From the NCBI GenBank assembly GCA_003519585.1, contig DOWL01000197.1, forward strand, positions 9,586 to 15,856: 6,271 bases of DNA, written 5' to 3'. This document shows positions 1 to 4,884 of this stretch, one piece after another. Origin of the DNA: Nocardioides sp. (GTDB lineage: Bacteria > Actinomycetota > Actinomycetes > Propionibacteriales > Nocardioidaceae). The translations under genes and the position numbers were made by a program. The notes beneath the pieces are model-generated. The model saw only the letters and a program-made list of their open reading frames with translations. It did no database searches and was not told where the DNA came from. The stretch's first letter is position 1. Each line of letters starts with the position of its first letter.

Positions 1-42
1 GCGCTGACGAGCCCGCCCCACCCCACCGTGATGACGAAGTGA
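1..42 (+). CDS. Possible C-terminal tail of an unidentified gene
   Basis: A frame open from the first base reads ALTSPPHPTVMTK and stops at TGA (40-42). All 13 sense codons end in G or C, as expected for coding DNA in this genome. A + strand gene ending here would converge on the permease, and the hairpin at 55-82 would lie 12 bases after its stop. Thirteen codons are too few to name a product, and chance is not excluded. In one other + frame a TGA appears at once (5-7); the third stays open but has mixed third positions. Confidence 0.35.
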   Translation, partial: ALTSPPHPTVMTK

Positions 43-54
43 GGGTGATGCGCG

Positions 55-82
55 GGTGTGGCCCGGCCCGCAGGGCCACACC
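55..82 (-). terminator. Perfect 10-bp hairpin downstream of the permease gene
   Basis: The arm GGTGTGGCCC (55-64) pairs perfectly with GGGCCACACC (73-82) around an 8-base loop. It lies about 33 bases beyond the permease stop codon on the minus strand. There is no T-run, so it is not a textbook intrinsic terminator, but hairpins without a U-tract are frequent at 3' ends in high-GC actinobacteria. It could act in both directions if a + strand gene ends at 42. It is part of a repeat that recurs at 3836-3893. Confidence 0.45.
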
Positions 83-113
83 GACCCGGTGCCACGAGCG
101 CAGGCCCAGTCCC
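60..113 (+). repeat. Dispersed hairpin repeat, copy A
   Basis: About 52 bases from 61 to 112 recur in inverted orientation at 3836-3888. Both copies read GCCCGGCCCGCAGGGCCACA at the start. The match continues through GACCCGGTGCCACGAGCGCA and runs nearly to the permease stop codon. The differences are a 2-base indel (CACC-GACCC here, CACCACGACCC in the other copy) and a few substitutions near the end. It contains a second small hairpin, CACCG (79-83) with CGGTG (87-91). Both copies sit just beyond the stop of a minus-strand gene, in opposite orientations. This looks like a REP-like intergenic element; no encoded protein is evident. Confidence 0.7.
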
Positions 114-115
114 TC

Positions 116-1837
116 CTACGGCACCATCCAGCTCAGGACCGGCGTCGACTGCAGCCACACGATCACACACATCGCCGCCAGCAGCACCAGACTCCAGCCG
201 ATCACCTTGCGGAAGATGTCGCCCTCCCGACCGGCCAACCCCACGGCCGCGGCGGCGATGGCGAGGTTCTGCGGGCTGACCATCTTGCCGAGTACGCCGC
301 CCGAGGAGTTCGAGCCCGCCATCAGCACCTGGTCGAGACCGGCCTGCTGGGCGGTCTGCACCTGCAGGGCGCCGAACAACGCGTTGGACGAGGTGTCGGA
401 GCCGGTCACCGCCACGCCGAGCCAGCCGATGATCGGCGAGAGGATCGCGAACGCCGCGCCGGCCTGCGCGAGCCACGCACCCAGCGACCCGGTCTGGCCG
501 GACAGGTTCATCACGTAGGCCAGGGCGAGCACGGCCATGACGGTGACGATGGCCGACCTCAGTTCGACGTACGTCGTGACGTACGTGCGCGCTGCGGTGC
601 CGGGTCGGACTCGCAGGATGAGCGCGGTGATGATGCCCGCGAGGATCATCAGCGTGCCGGCGGCGGGCAGCCAGTTGAGAGTGAAGTCGGTGGTCGCGAC
701 CGGATCGCCCGCCGCGTTGTGCACGTCGAGGCCGGGCCAGGCGAAGATCGTGGTCCACGGCTCCTGGGCCAGTTTCTCCTTGACCGCGGTGATGTTGGTG
801 ATCGAGAAGATCGCGATGATCACGAGGTAGGGCGCATAGGCGCGCGCGATGTCCGCGCCACTGTCGTGGTGGTCCGGGTCGGTGAGGTCGCCGGCGCCCG
901 CCGTACTGCCAGAGCCGGCGCTCGCACCACCGCCGCGGGGCCGCGCGCCGGCGGGGACCGCGCCGGGCTCACGGACCTCGACCGGCTCGGCGGTGAGCAC
1001 TTCGGCCGGAGACCAGACCCGCACCAGGAGCACGACGGCACCGGCGGAGACCAGGGAGGCGATGATGTCGGTGAGCGGGACCGAGATGTAGTTGGCGGCC
1101 ACGAACTGCGCCACCGCGAAAGCCGCGCCGCACACGACCGCTGGCAGCCAGGCGTTGCGGATCCCGCGCCGGCCGTCGACGATCAGGACCAGGATCAGGG
1201 GTACGACGAGCGCGAGCAGCGGCGTCTGCCGGCCGACCATGGCGCCGAGGGTCTCGGTGTTGAGCCGCGGGTCGTCGGAGGCGCCGGAGGTGACCGTGCC
1301 GAGCGTGACGATCGGCGTCGCGAGCGCGCCGAACGCGACCGGTGCGGTGTTTGCCACCAGCGCCACGACCGCCGCCTTCATCGGCTGGAAGCCGAGCGCC
1401 ATCAGCATGACGACCGTGATCGCGACCGGCGTTCCGAAGCCGGCAAGCGCCTCGAGCAGGGCGCCGAAGCAGAACGCGATGATGATGGCCTGGACACGTT
1501 GGTCGGGGCTCACCCTCTCGAACGAGCGGCGCAACACGTCGAAGTGGCCGCTGGCCACGGTGAGGTTGTAGACCCAGATCGCGTTGATGACGATCCACAG
1601 GATCGGGAAGAAGCCGAAGGTGGCGCCCTCGGTCGCGGCGAGCAGCGCCTGTCCGATCGGCATGTCGAAGAGCGTGATGGCCACCAGCAGGGCGACGACG
1701 AGAGAGATGACCCCGGCCAGCCAGGCCTTCATGCGCAGCCCGCCGAGCAGCACGAACAGCGCGAGCAGGGGTACGGCGCCGCAGAGTGCGCTCAGCGCGA
1801 GTGAGTCACCGACGGGCTGGAGGTCTTGTTGGAACAT
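116..1837 (-). CDS. lctP: L-lactate permease family transporter (LctP/LldP)
   Basis: Polytopic membrane protein predicted to take up lactate, or a related 2-hydroxy acid such as glycolate, by proton symport. From this ATG it has 573 residues (E. coli LldP is about 550). Family signatures are plain: ALLEALAGFGTPVAI (about 126-140), TGSDTSSNALFG (about 478-489) and GKMVSPQNLA (about 517-526). Some twelve or more hydrophobic segments span the protein. A hydrophilic Gly/Ala/Ser/Pro-rich insert (about 279-331) interrupts it and ends in an Asp/His-rich patch. I chose the ATG at 1837 because MFQQDLQPVGDSL aligns with the family's usual N-terminus (W-Q-Q-x-x-x-P-x-G); an in-frame GTG at 1870 would add 11 residues. 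Neither has a clear Shine-Dalgarno. It lies 61 bp behind the methyltransferase on the same strand, so co-transcription is possible. The transport family is secure; the exact substrate is not readable. Confidence 0.94.
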   Translation of the reverse strand: MFQQDLQPVGDSLALSALCGAVPLLALFVLLGGLRMKAWLAGVISLVVALLVAITLFDMPIGQALLAATEGATFGFFPILWIVINAIWVYNLTVASGHFDVLRRSFERVSPDQRVQAIIIAFCFGALLEALAGFGTPVAITVVMLMALGFQPMKAAVVALVANTAPVAFGALATPIVTLGTVTSGASDDPRLNTETLGAMVGRQTPLLALVVPLILVLIVDGRRGIRNAWLPAVVCGAAFAVAQFVAANYISVPLTDIIASLVSAGAVVLLVRVWSPAEVLTAEPVEVREPGAVPAGARPRGGGASAGSGSTAGAGDLTDPDHHDSGADIARAYAPYLVIIAIFSITNITAVKEKLAQEPWTTIFAWPGLDVHNAAGDPVATTDFTLNWLPAAGTLMILAGIITALILRVRPGTAARTYVTTYVELRSAIVTVMAVLALAYVMNLSGQTGSLGAWLAQAGAAFAILSPIIGWLGVAVTGSDTSSNALFGALQVQTAQQAGLDQVLMAGSNSSGGVLGKMVSPQNLAIAAAAVGLAGREGDIFRKVIGWSLVLLAAMCVIVWLQSTPVLSWMVP

Positions 1838-1891
1838 GTATGACCGGTTGCCGTTTGTGGCGTCGGTCACACATTCGGGTGAGGCGTTGCT

Positions 1892-1901
1892 TGACGCGTC
1901 A
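1892..1901. promoter_or_regulatory. Perfect palindrome TGACGCGTCA over a stop codon
   Basis: A perfect 10-base palindrome includes the methyltransferase stop codon (TGA on minus, 1899-1901) and lies 54 bases upstream of the chosen permease start. It could be an operator-type site for permease control, but it is short and partly constrained by coding. No matching second site was seen in the window. Confidence 0.2.
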
Positions 1902-2756
1902 GCGGAAGTCGATCAGCAACATGTCGGTCGAGGAGCCGTCGGACACGGCGTTGTCTCCCGGCTCCGCCTGCCCCGCCTGCCCCGTCTGCTCCGCCTTCTC
2001 GGTGACCGGCGACAGCACCCGGTCGAGCACCTCGGCCCGGTAGCAGCTGGCGGCGTAGGGCAGCTGCATGCCGTCCATCCCGCGGCCGTACTCGTCGTAG
2101 AAGGCCAGCACCTCGGCCATCTTCGCCTCCTGCTCGGCGGGCGAGAGCACCGCGACGTTGGAGCGTGACCGCACCAGGTCCTGGATGGAGCCACGGTCGA
2201 CGACCTGCCAGAACCGGAACGACTCGTGCTCCACGGCGTCGAACAGCTTCGACCGCTCGAGCAGTTCGCGGGGTTCGGCCAGGTGCTCCTGGGTGCCGAT
2301 CAGCCGACCGAGCCGCTTGACCCACGGGATCCGCTCGTCGCGTTGGTTCCAGACCAGGGAGAGCCGGCCGCGCGGCTTGAGCACCCGAGCGATCTCGGGC
2401 AGGGCACGGTCGTAGTCGAACCAGTGGAAGGCCTGAGCACTCACCACGACGTCGTACGACGCGTCACCGGCCGGGATCTCCTCGGCCGGCGCCTGGGAGA
2501 GCCGGACCTCGGGGAGCTTCTTCTCCAAGATGGCCAGCATCTGCGGGTCGGGCTCGGTGGCGTGGACGTCGTGGCCGAGCGCGACCAGTTGCTCGGTGAG
2601 CTTGCCGGTGCCCGCCCCGAGCTCGAGCACGGTCACTGGCCGGTCGGACGTGAGCCACACCGCGGCCTCGCGCGGGTAGGTCGGGCGCCCTCGGTCGTAG
2701 GCGTCGGCCACGCCGCCGAAGGAGCGGGCCGGTGTGGGCTGTTGCTCGGTGCTCAT
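1899..2756 (-). CDS. Class I SAM-dependent methyltransferase (Methyltransf_11-like)
   Basis: 285-residue cytosolic Rossmann-fold methyltransferase; the methyl acceptor cannot be read from sequence. Motif I is VLELGAGTGKLT (43-54), the SAM-binding glycine loop. Motif II is ATEPDPQML (66-74), whose acidic residue should bind the ribose hydroxyls. A motif IV-like DVVVSAQAFHWFD (102-114) and LKPRGRLSLVWNQRD (126-140) follow. The N-terminal FGGVADAYDRGRPTYP and the AFHWFD motif resemble the small-molecule methyltransferase group containing trans-aconitate methyltransferase-like proteins. The open frame extends far upstream, but homology-like sequence begins at ATG 2756. A TAATTT -10-like hexamer ends 8 bases before that ATG, suggesting a leaderless mRNA. 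The C-terminus (about 252-285) is a hydrophilic low-complexity tail with a 9-bp DNA repeat. It diverges from the Fic-like gene across 36 bp. Confidence 0.9.
   Translation of the reverse strand: MSTEQQPTPARSFGGVADAYDRGRPTYPREAAVWLTSDRPVTVLELGAGTGKLTEQLVALGHDVHATEPDPQMLAILEKKLPEVRLSQAPAEEIPAGDASYDVVVSAQAFHWFDYDRALPEIARVLKPRGRLSLVWNQRDERIPWVKRLGRLIGTQEHLAEPRELLERSKLFDAVEHESFRFWQVVDRGSIQDLVRSRSNVAVLSPAEQEAKMAEVLAFYDEYGRGMDGMQLPYAASCYRAEVLDRVLSPVTEKAEQTGQAGQAEPGDNAVSDGSSTDMLLIDFR
1962..1997 (-). repeat. 9-bp tandem repeat in the methyltransferase C-terminal tail
   Basis: On the coding (minus) strand the codons run GCG GAG CAG ACG GGG CAG GCG GGG CAG GCG GAG. This is a degenerate 9-base period encoding QTG-QAG-QAE. 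The period is a multiple of three, so copy-number change would keep the frame. The repeat lies past the conserved methyltransferase fold. Confidence 0.55.
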
Positions 2757-2792
2757 CACCGCCCAAATTACCCGGTGGATAGCGTTCGGCCC
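2757..2792. promoter_or_regulatory. 36-bp divergent region with two leaderless-type promoters
   Basis: On minus, TAATTT (2770-2765) is followed by 8 bases and then the methyltransferase ATG. On plus, TAGCGT (2780-2785) is followed by 7 bases and then the GTG at 2793. Both fit the actinobacterial -10 pattern TAnnnT, at the distance that puts transcription start on or next to the start codon. Neither gene has a Shine-Dalgarno and no convincing -35 box is visible. The two -10 elements are only 9 bases apart, so polymerase binding would probably be mutually exclusive. Confidence 0.5.
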
Positions 2793-3515
2793 GTGAGGCG
2801 TTCCGAGGACCCCCTGGCCTGGTTGGCCTCCCTCGAGGGAGTGCCGTCCGCGTTCGCGGCCGCCCGGGACGGCATCGACGTGGTCCTCCGCGACCGCGGC
2901 CTGCGCCGTACCTCGCCGGAGACCACCGCCGAGTCGCTGCTGCGCGGGGCGCATGCCTCGGCGGTCCTCGAAGGCTCGACGTCGTCGTTGGCAGAGGTGC
3001 GCGAGGGTGCGGGCGACGCGGTCGCCGCCGACGCGGTGCGCATCTCGACCTCGCTGCTCGGGCTCGCCCCGACGCTGTCCCGGTCGCCCCTCCAGGCCCT
3101 CGCTCGACTGCACACCCTGGCCGGCGCCGGATCGCTCGGGGAAGGCGAGCTCGGCCGGCCGCGGGACGACGCCGCCGCCGAGCGGCTGCAGGGCATCGCG
3201 AGGCTGCTCAGCAGCCCCTCCTCGGTGCCGGCCCTCCTGCTCGCCGCTGTCGTCCACGCCGACCTCGCCACCTCGGCGCCGTTCGCGTCCCACAACGGTC
3301 TGGTCGCTCGCGCCGCCGAGCGCCTCGTGCTGGTCGCCCGCGGAGTCGACGAGAAGTCCCTGACCGTCCCCGAGGTCGCACACCTCGCGCTCCGGCCCGC
3401 TTACGAGTCGAACCTTCGCGCCTACCGTGACGGCGGCCCGAACGGCGTGCATGCCTGGCTGCTGTACGCCGCCGAGGCGTACGCCGCGGGGGCGGAGGCC
3501 AGCGGGCTGGTTTGA
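2793..3515 (+). CDS. Fic-fold-like protein with degenerate catalytic motif
   Basis: 240 residues, soluble and mostly helical. APFASHNGLVAR (162-173) lines up position for position with the Fic core HPFx[D/E]GNGRxxR. P163, F164, N168, G169 and R173 are kept. The catalytic His is Ala, the Mg-binding acidic residue is Ser, and the first Gly and first Arg of GNGR are His and Leu. SAVLEG (56-61) fits the inhibitory-helix motif (S/T)xxxE(G/N) of self-inhibited Fic proteins. AMP transfer is therefore unlikely; a binding or regulatory role is inferred. Equivalents in this position in other actinobacteria are, from memory, labelled 'oxidoreductase' or hypothetical; I see no NAD- or flavin-binding motif. 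Start GTG 2793 was chosen because TAGCGT lies 7 bases upstream (leaderless); an in-frame GTG at 2775 would add six residues. It converges on the HAD gene. Confidence 0.75.
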   Translation: MRRSEDPLAWLASLEGVPSAFAAARDGIDVVLRDRGLRRTSPETTAESLLRGAHASAVLEGSTSSLAEVREGAGDAVAADAVRISTSLLGLAPTLSRSPLQALARLHTLAGAGSLGEGELGRPRDDAAAERLQGIARLLSSPSSVPALLLAAVVHADLATSAPFASHNGLVARAAERLVLVARGVDEKSLTVPEVAHLALRPAYESNLRAYRDGGPNGVHAWLLYAAEAYAAGAEASGLV

Positions 3516-3544
3516 AAACCCTCGCGAAAGCACCCTCTGGGCAA

Positions 3545-3570
3545 GAAAAAACGGCCTCCGAAGAGGCCGT
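3545..3570 (-). terminator. Intrinsic terminator facing left (minus strand)
   Basis: ACGGCCTC (3551-3558) and GAGGCCGT (3563-3570) form a perfect 8-bp stem with a CGAA loop on + (TTCG tetraloop on minus). The six A's at 3546-3551 read as six T's directly after the stem on the minus strand. This is a textbook rho-independent terminator for minus-strand transcription only; on + the stem is followed by ACACAT. The nearest minus-strand protein gene stops more than 400 bases upstream, so the terminator probably serves a separate RNA in the gap. Confidence 0.85.
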
Positions 3571-3780
3571 ACACATCTGCCAGAGTCCTCTCATCGGCCC
3601 TCGATTTCAAGGCCTTGTGAGGCCGCCTGAACCGGCGTAGACATGAGGCAGACAACTCCAGAGCAGCACGTGAGCCGGGTACCCACGCGGCGATCTACCC
3701 TTCGCAGAGGGCGCTTGCCATGCGGAAACTGTCCGCGGCAGTAGTTAGATGTTGCACGCCTGGTAGCCGGGTTCACGTGT
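3545..3780 (-). ncRNA. Candidate 6S-like / Ms1-type small RNA
   Basis: Three lines of evidence. (1) It ends in the strong minus-strand terminator. (2) It can fold extensively: ACATCT (minus 3752-3747) pairs with AGATGT (3578-3573) near the terminator, giving a closing helix. CACGTGA and TCACGTG (3779-3773 with 3672-3666) begin a longer imperfect helix. TCTGCC/GGCAGA with CTCAT/ATGAG (3652-3643 with 3594-3576) encloses small hairpins at 3637-3624 and 3624-3611. (3) Its place, downstream of and co-directional with the HAD-IB gene and convergent to the Fic-like gene, is where mycobacterial MTS2823/Ms1 and Streptomyces scr3559 are reported. Those RNAs bind RNA polymerase. The 5' end is uncertain (about 3735-3785): CTGACA at 3783-3778 resembles a -35 box, but I found no good -10. 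No convincing protein frame exists here. Confidence 0.6.
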
Positions 3781-3784
3781 CAGC

Positions 3785-3819
3785 GGTGGCATCCGAGGTC
3801 TCGAACTTCGGGTGCCACC
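3785..3819 (+). other. 15-bp strand-asymmetric hairpin
   Basis: On + RNA, 3785-3799 pairs continuously with 3805-3819 around the loop CUCGA, using two U·G wobbles (3792/3812 and 3797/3807). On minus the same two positions become A·C mismatches. The fold therefore favours a + strand transcript, possibly a terminator for read-through from the Fic-like gene. Only a weak ATTT follows (3824-3827). It lies just upstream of the proposed small RNA as read on minus, so a processing or promoter-proximal role is also possible. Confidence 0.5.
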
Positions 3820-3835
3820 TGCGATTTGGGGGTAG

Positions 3836-3893
3836 GGCTGGGTCTGCGCTCGTGGCACCGGGTCGTGGTGTGGCCCTGCGGGCCGGGCCGCGC
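3836..3893 (-). repeat. Dispersed hairpin repeat, copy B
   Basis: This is the inverted second copy of the element at 60-113. Read on minus from 3888 it begins GCCCGGCCCGCAGGGCCACA and stays nearly identical to about 3836. Here the long stem has partly decayed: on + GTGTGGCCC (3868-3876) still pairs with GGGCCGCGC (3885-3893) through two U·G wobbles. It lies about 80 bases beyond the stop of the HAD-IB gene. Confidence 0.7.
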
Positions 3894-3915
3894 GCCGACA
3901 GGGCATATGGCGCCA

Positions 3916-3944
3916 GCGAGTGAGCCGCTGCGCGGCCCACTCGC
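3916..3944 (-). terminator. Hairpin downstream of the HAD-IB gene
   Basis: On minus RNA, 3944-3932 pairs with 3928-3916 as a continuous 13-bp stem with a GCA triloop and one G·U wobble (3937/3923). On + that wobble would be an A·C mismatch, so the fold favours the HAD-gene strand. It begins 29 bases after the stop codon. There is no T-run, so it may be a U-less terminator or an mRNA 3'-end stabiliser. Confidence 0.5.
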
Positions 3945-3973
3945 CCGCCTTCCAACCCGAAGCTGGGACGTGC

Positions 3974-4771
3974 TCAGGCGCCGAGGCGCTTCTTGCGGGC
4001 GGTGGCCCAGAGGACGCCACCGACCGCGACCACGCCTCCTACGGCGAGGGCGGCGAGCGTCTGCTTGGCCGGCACTCGGCTGCGGAGGGCGACCGGCTTG
4101 GTGAAGACCAGGATCGGCCACTCGTTCGACGTGGCGACTTTGCGTAGCTCCTTGTCGGGGTTGACGGCGAAGGCGTGGCCGACCACTTCGAGCATGGGCA
4201 CGTCGGTGACGGAGTCGCTGTAGGCGTAGCTGCGCGAGAGGTCGTAGCCGCGCTGCTCGGCGAGCTCGAGGACCGCGCGGGCCTTCTCCTCGGCGTACGC
4301 GTAGTAGTCGATGTTGCCGGTGTACTTGCCGTCCACCTCCTCGAGTCGGGTGGCGACCACGATGTCCGCGCCGAGCAGGGCGCCGATGGGTTCGACGACC
4401 TCGGTGCCGCTGGTGGAGACGATGACGACGTCGCGGCCGGCGAGCTTGTGCTCCTCGATGAGGCTGACCGCTTCGTCGTAGACCAGGGGGTCGACGATGT
4501 TGTGCAGGGTGTCCGCGACGATCTCGCGCACGGAGGCGACGTCCCAGCCGGCGACCAGTTGCGACATGAACGCGCGCATCTTCTCCATCTGGTCGTGGTC
4601 GGCGCCACCGACGAGATAGACGAACTGGGCGTACGCCGAGCGCAGCACCGCGCGACGGCTGATCAGCCCCCCGGCCTGGAACGGCTTGGAAAAAGCCAGC
4701 GTGCTCGACTTGGCGATGATCGTCTTGTCGAGGTCGAAGAAAGCCGCGCTGCGTGCGAGCGGGGCGGCCAT
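3974..4771 (-). CDS. HAD-IB (SerB-like) phosphatase with C-terminal membrane anchor
   Basis: 265 residues. HAD motif I is FFDLDKT (11-17; nucleophile D13, acid/base D15). Motif II is VIVSTSG (116-122), the motif III lysine is probably K163 in AEEKAR, and motif IV is YSDSVTDVPML (184-194; Mg-binding D186 and D190). All catalytic positions are present, so an active phosphomonoesterase is expected; the substrate is unknown. A cap domain lies between motifs I and II. Residues 238-257 are a Gly/Ala/Val-rich hydrophobic helix followed by RKKR, predicting a tail anchor with the catalytic domain in the cytosol. The family (TIGR01490 type) includes Rv3661-like proteins and a Streptomyces protein linked to morphological differentiation. 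Start ATG 4771 was chosen over the longer frame because TACGAT (4783-4778) lies 6 bases upstream, a leaderless arrangement, and the motifs start directly after it. It diverges from the Ssd-like gene. Confidence 0.9.
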   Translation of the reverse strand: MAAPLARSAAFFDLDKTIIAKSSTLAFSKPFQAGGLISRRAVLRSAYAQFVYLVGGADHDQMEKMRAFMSQLVAGWDVASVREIVADTLHNIVDPLVYDEAVSLIEEHKLAGRDVVIVSTSGTEVVEPIGALLGADIVVATRLEEVDGKYTGNIDYYAYAEEKARAVLELAEQRGYDLSRSYAYSDSVTDVPMLEVVGHAFAVNPDKELRKVATSNEWPILVFTKPVALRSRVPAKQTLAALAVGGVVAVGGVLWATARKKRLGA

Positions 4772-4777
4772 AGGTCC

Positions 4778-4783
4778 ATCGTA
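4778..4783 (-). promoter_or_regulatory. -10 element for a leaderless HAD-IB mRNA
   Basis: TACGAT on minus fits TAnnnT and ends 6 bases before the ATG at 4771, which places the transcription start at about the A of the start codon. No Shine-Dalgarno and no clear -35 box are visible. Confidence 0.45.
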
Positions 4784-4795
4784 TGGATCCACCAA

Positions 4796-4832
4796 GCGTC
4801 CACAGGCGAACCGTCCGCGCGGGTTGTCCACA
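4796..4832 (+). promoter_or_regulatory. DnaA-box-like pair in the HAD/Ssd intergenic region
   Basis: TTGTCCACA at 4824-4832 matches the high-GC actinobacterial DnaA box. A second, weaker site, GCGTCCACA at 4796-4804, has 7 of 9 bases and the same orientation, 28 bp away. Both are followed by G, giving a shared TCCACAG core. They lie upstream of the Ssd-like gene and 25-61 bases upstream of the HAD start. A DnaA-bound regulatory or titration site is inferred; no replication origin is implied. Confidence 0.4.
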
Positions 4833-4884
4833 GCGCCTGCTCCGTTGCGAGTCCGCAGTGGGCGCCCGCGGGGATCGTCGGCAC

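Noticed and set aside
56..1804. Long + strand open frame of 582 codons opposite the permease gene
   Set aside because: Its product is a run of Arg/Gly/Asp/His low complexity, typical of the antisense frame of a high-GC gene. The minus strand carries clear permease signatures over the same span.
2226..2792. Upstream extension of the Fic-like frame into the methyltransferase gene
   Set aside because: The extension is antisense to clear methyltransferase motifs. The GTG at 2793 has a well-placed -10 hexamer.
3507..3520. Small palindrome around the Fic-like stop codon (GGTTTGAAAACC)
   Set aside because: The stem is only 4-5 bp, AT-rich and part of the coding end. It is too weak for a terminator.
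2757..3533. Upstream extension of the methyltransferase frame to 3533 (544 codons in total)
   Set aside because: The extra N-terminus has no recognisable motif, overlaps the Fic-like gene in antisense, and the conserved fold starts directly after ATG 2756.
3696..3701. TACCCT as a + strand -10 element inside the RNA region
   Set aside because: It fits TAnnnT by letters alone. No -35 lies 16-18 bases upstream and no + strand gene follows at a sensible distance.
3591..3776. 61-codon minus-strand frame in the gap
   Set aside because: It is Arg/Cys-rich, has no ribosome site or GC3 bias, and lies across paired segments of the proposed RNA. It is better read as non-coding.
3785..3819. A tRNA, because a TTCGA string and a 7-bp outer stem resemble tRNA parts
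   Set aside because: The whole element is one 35-base hairpin. There are no D or anticodon arms at the right spacing.
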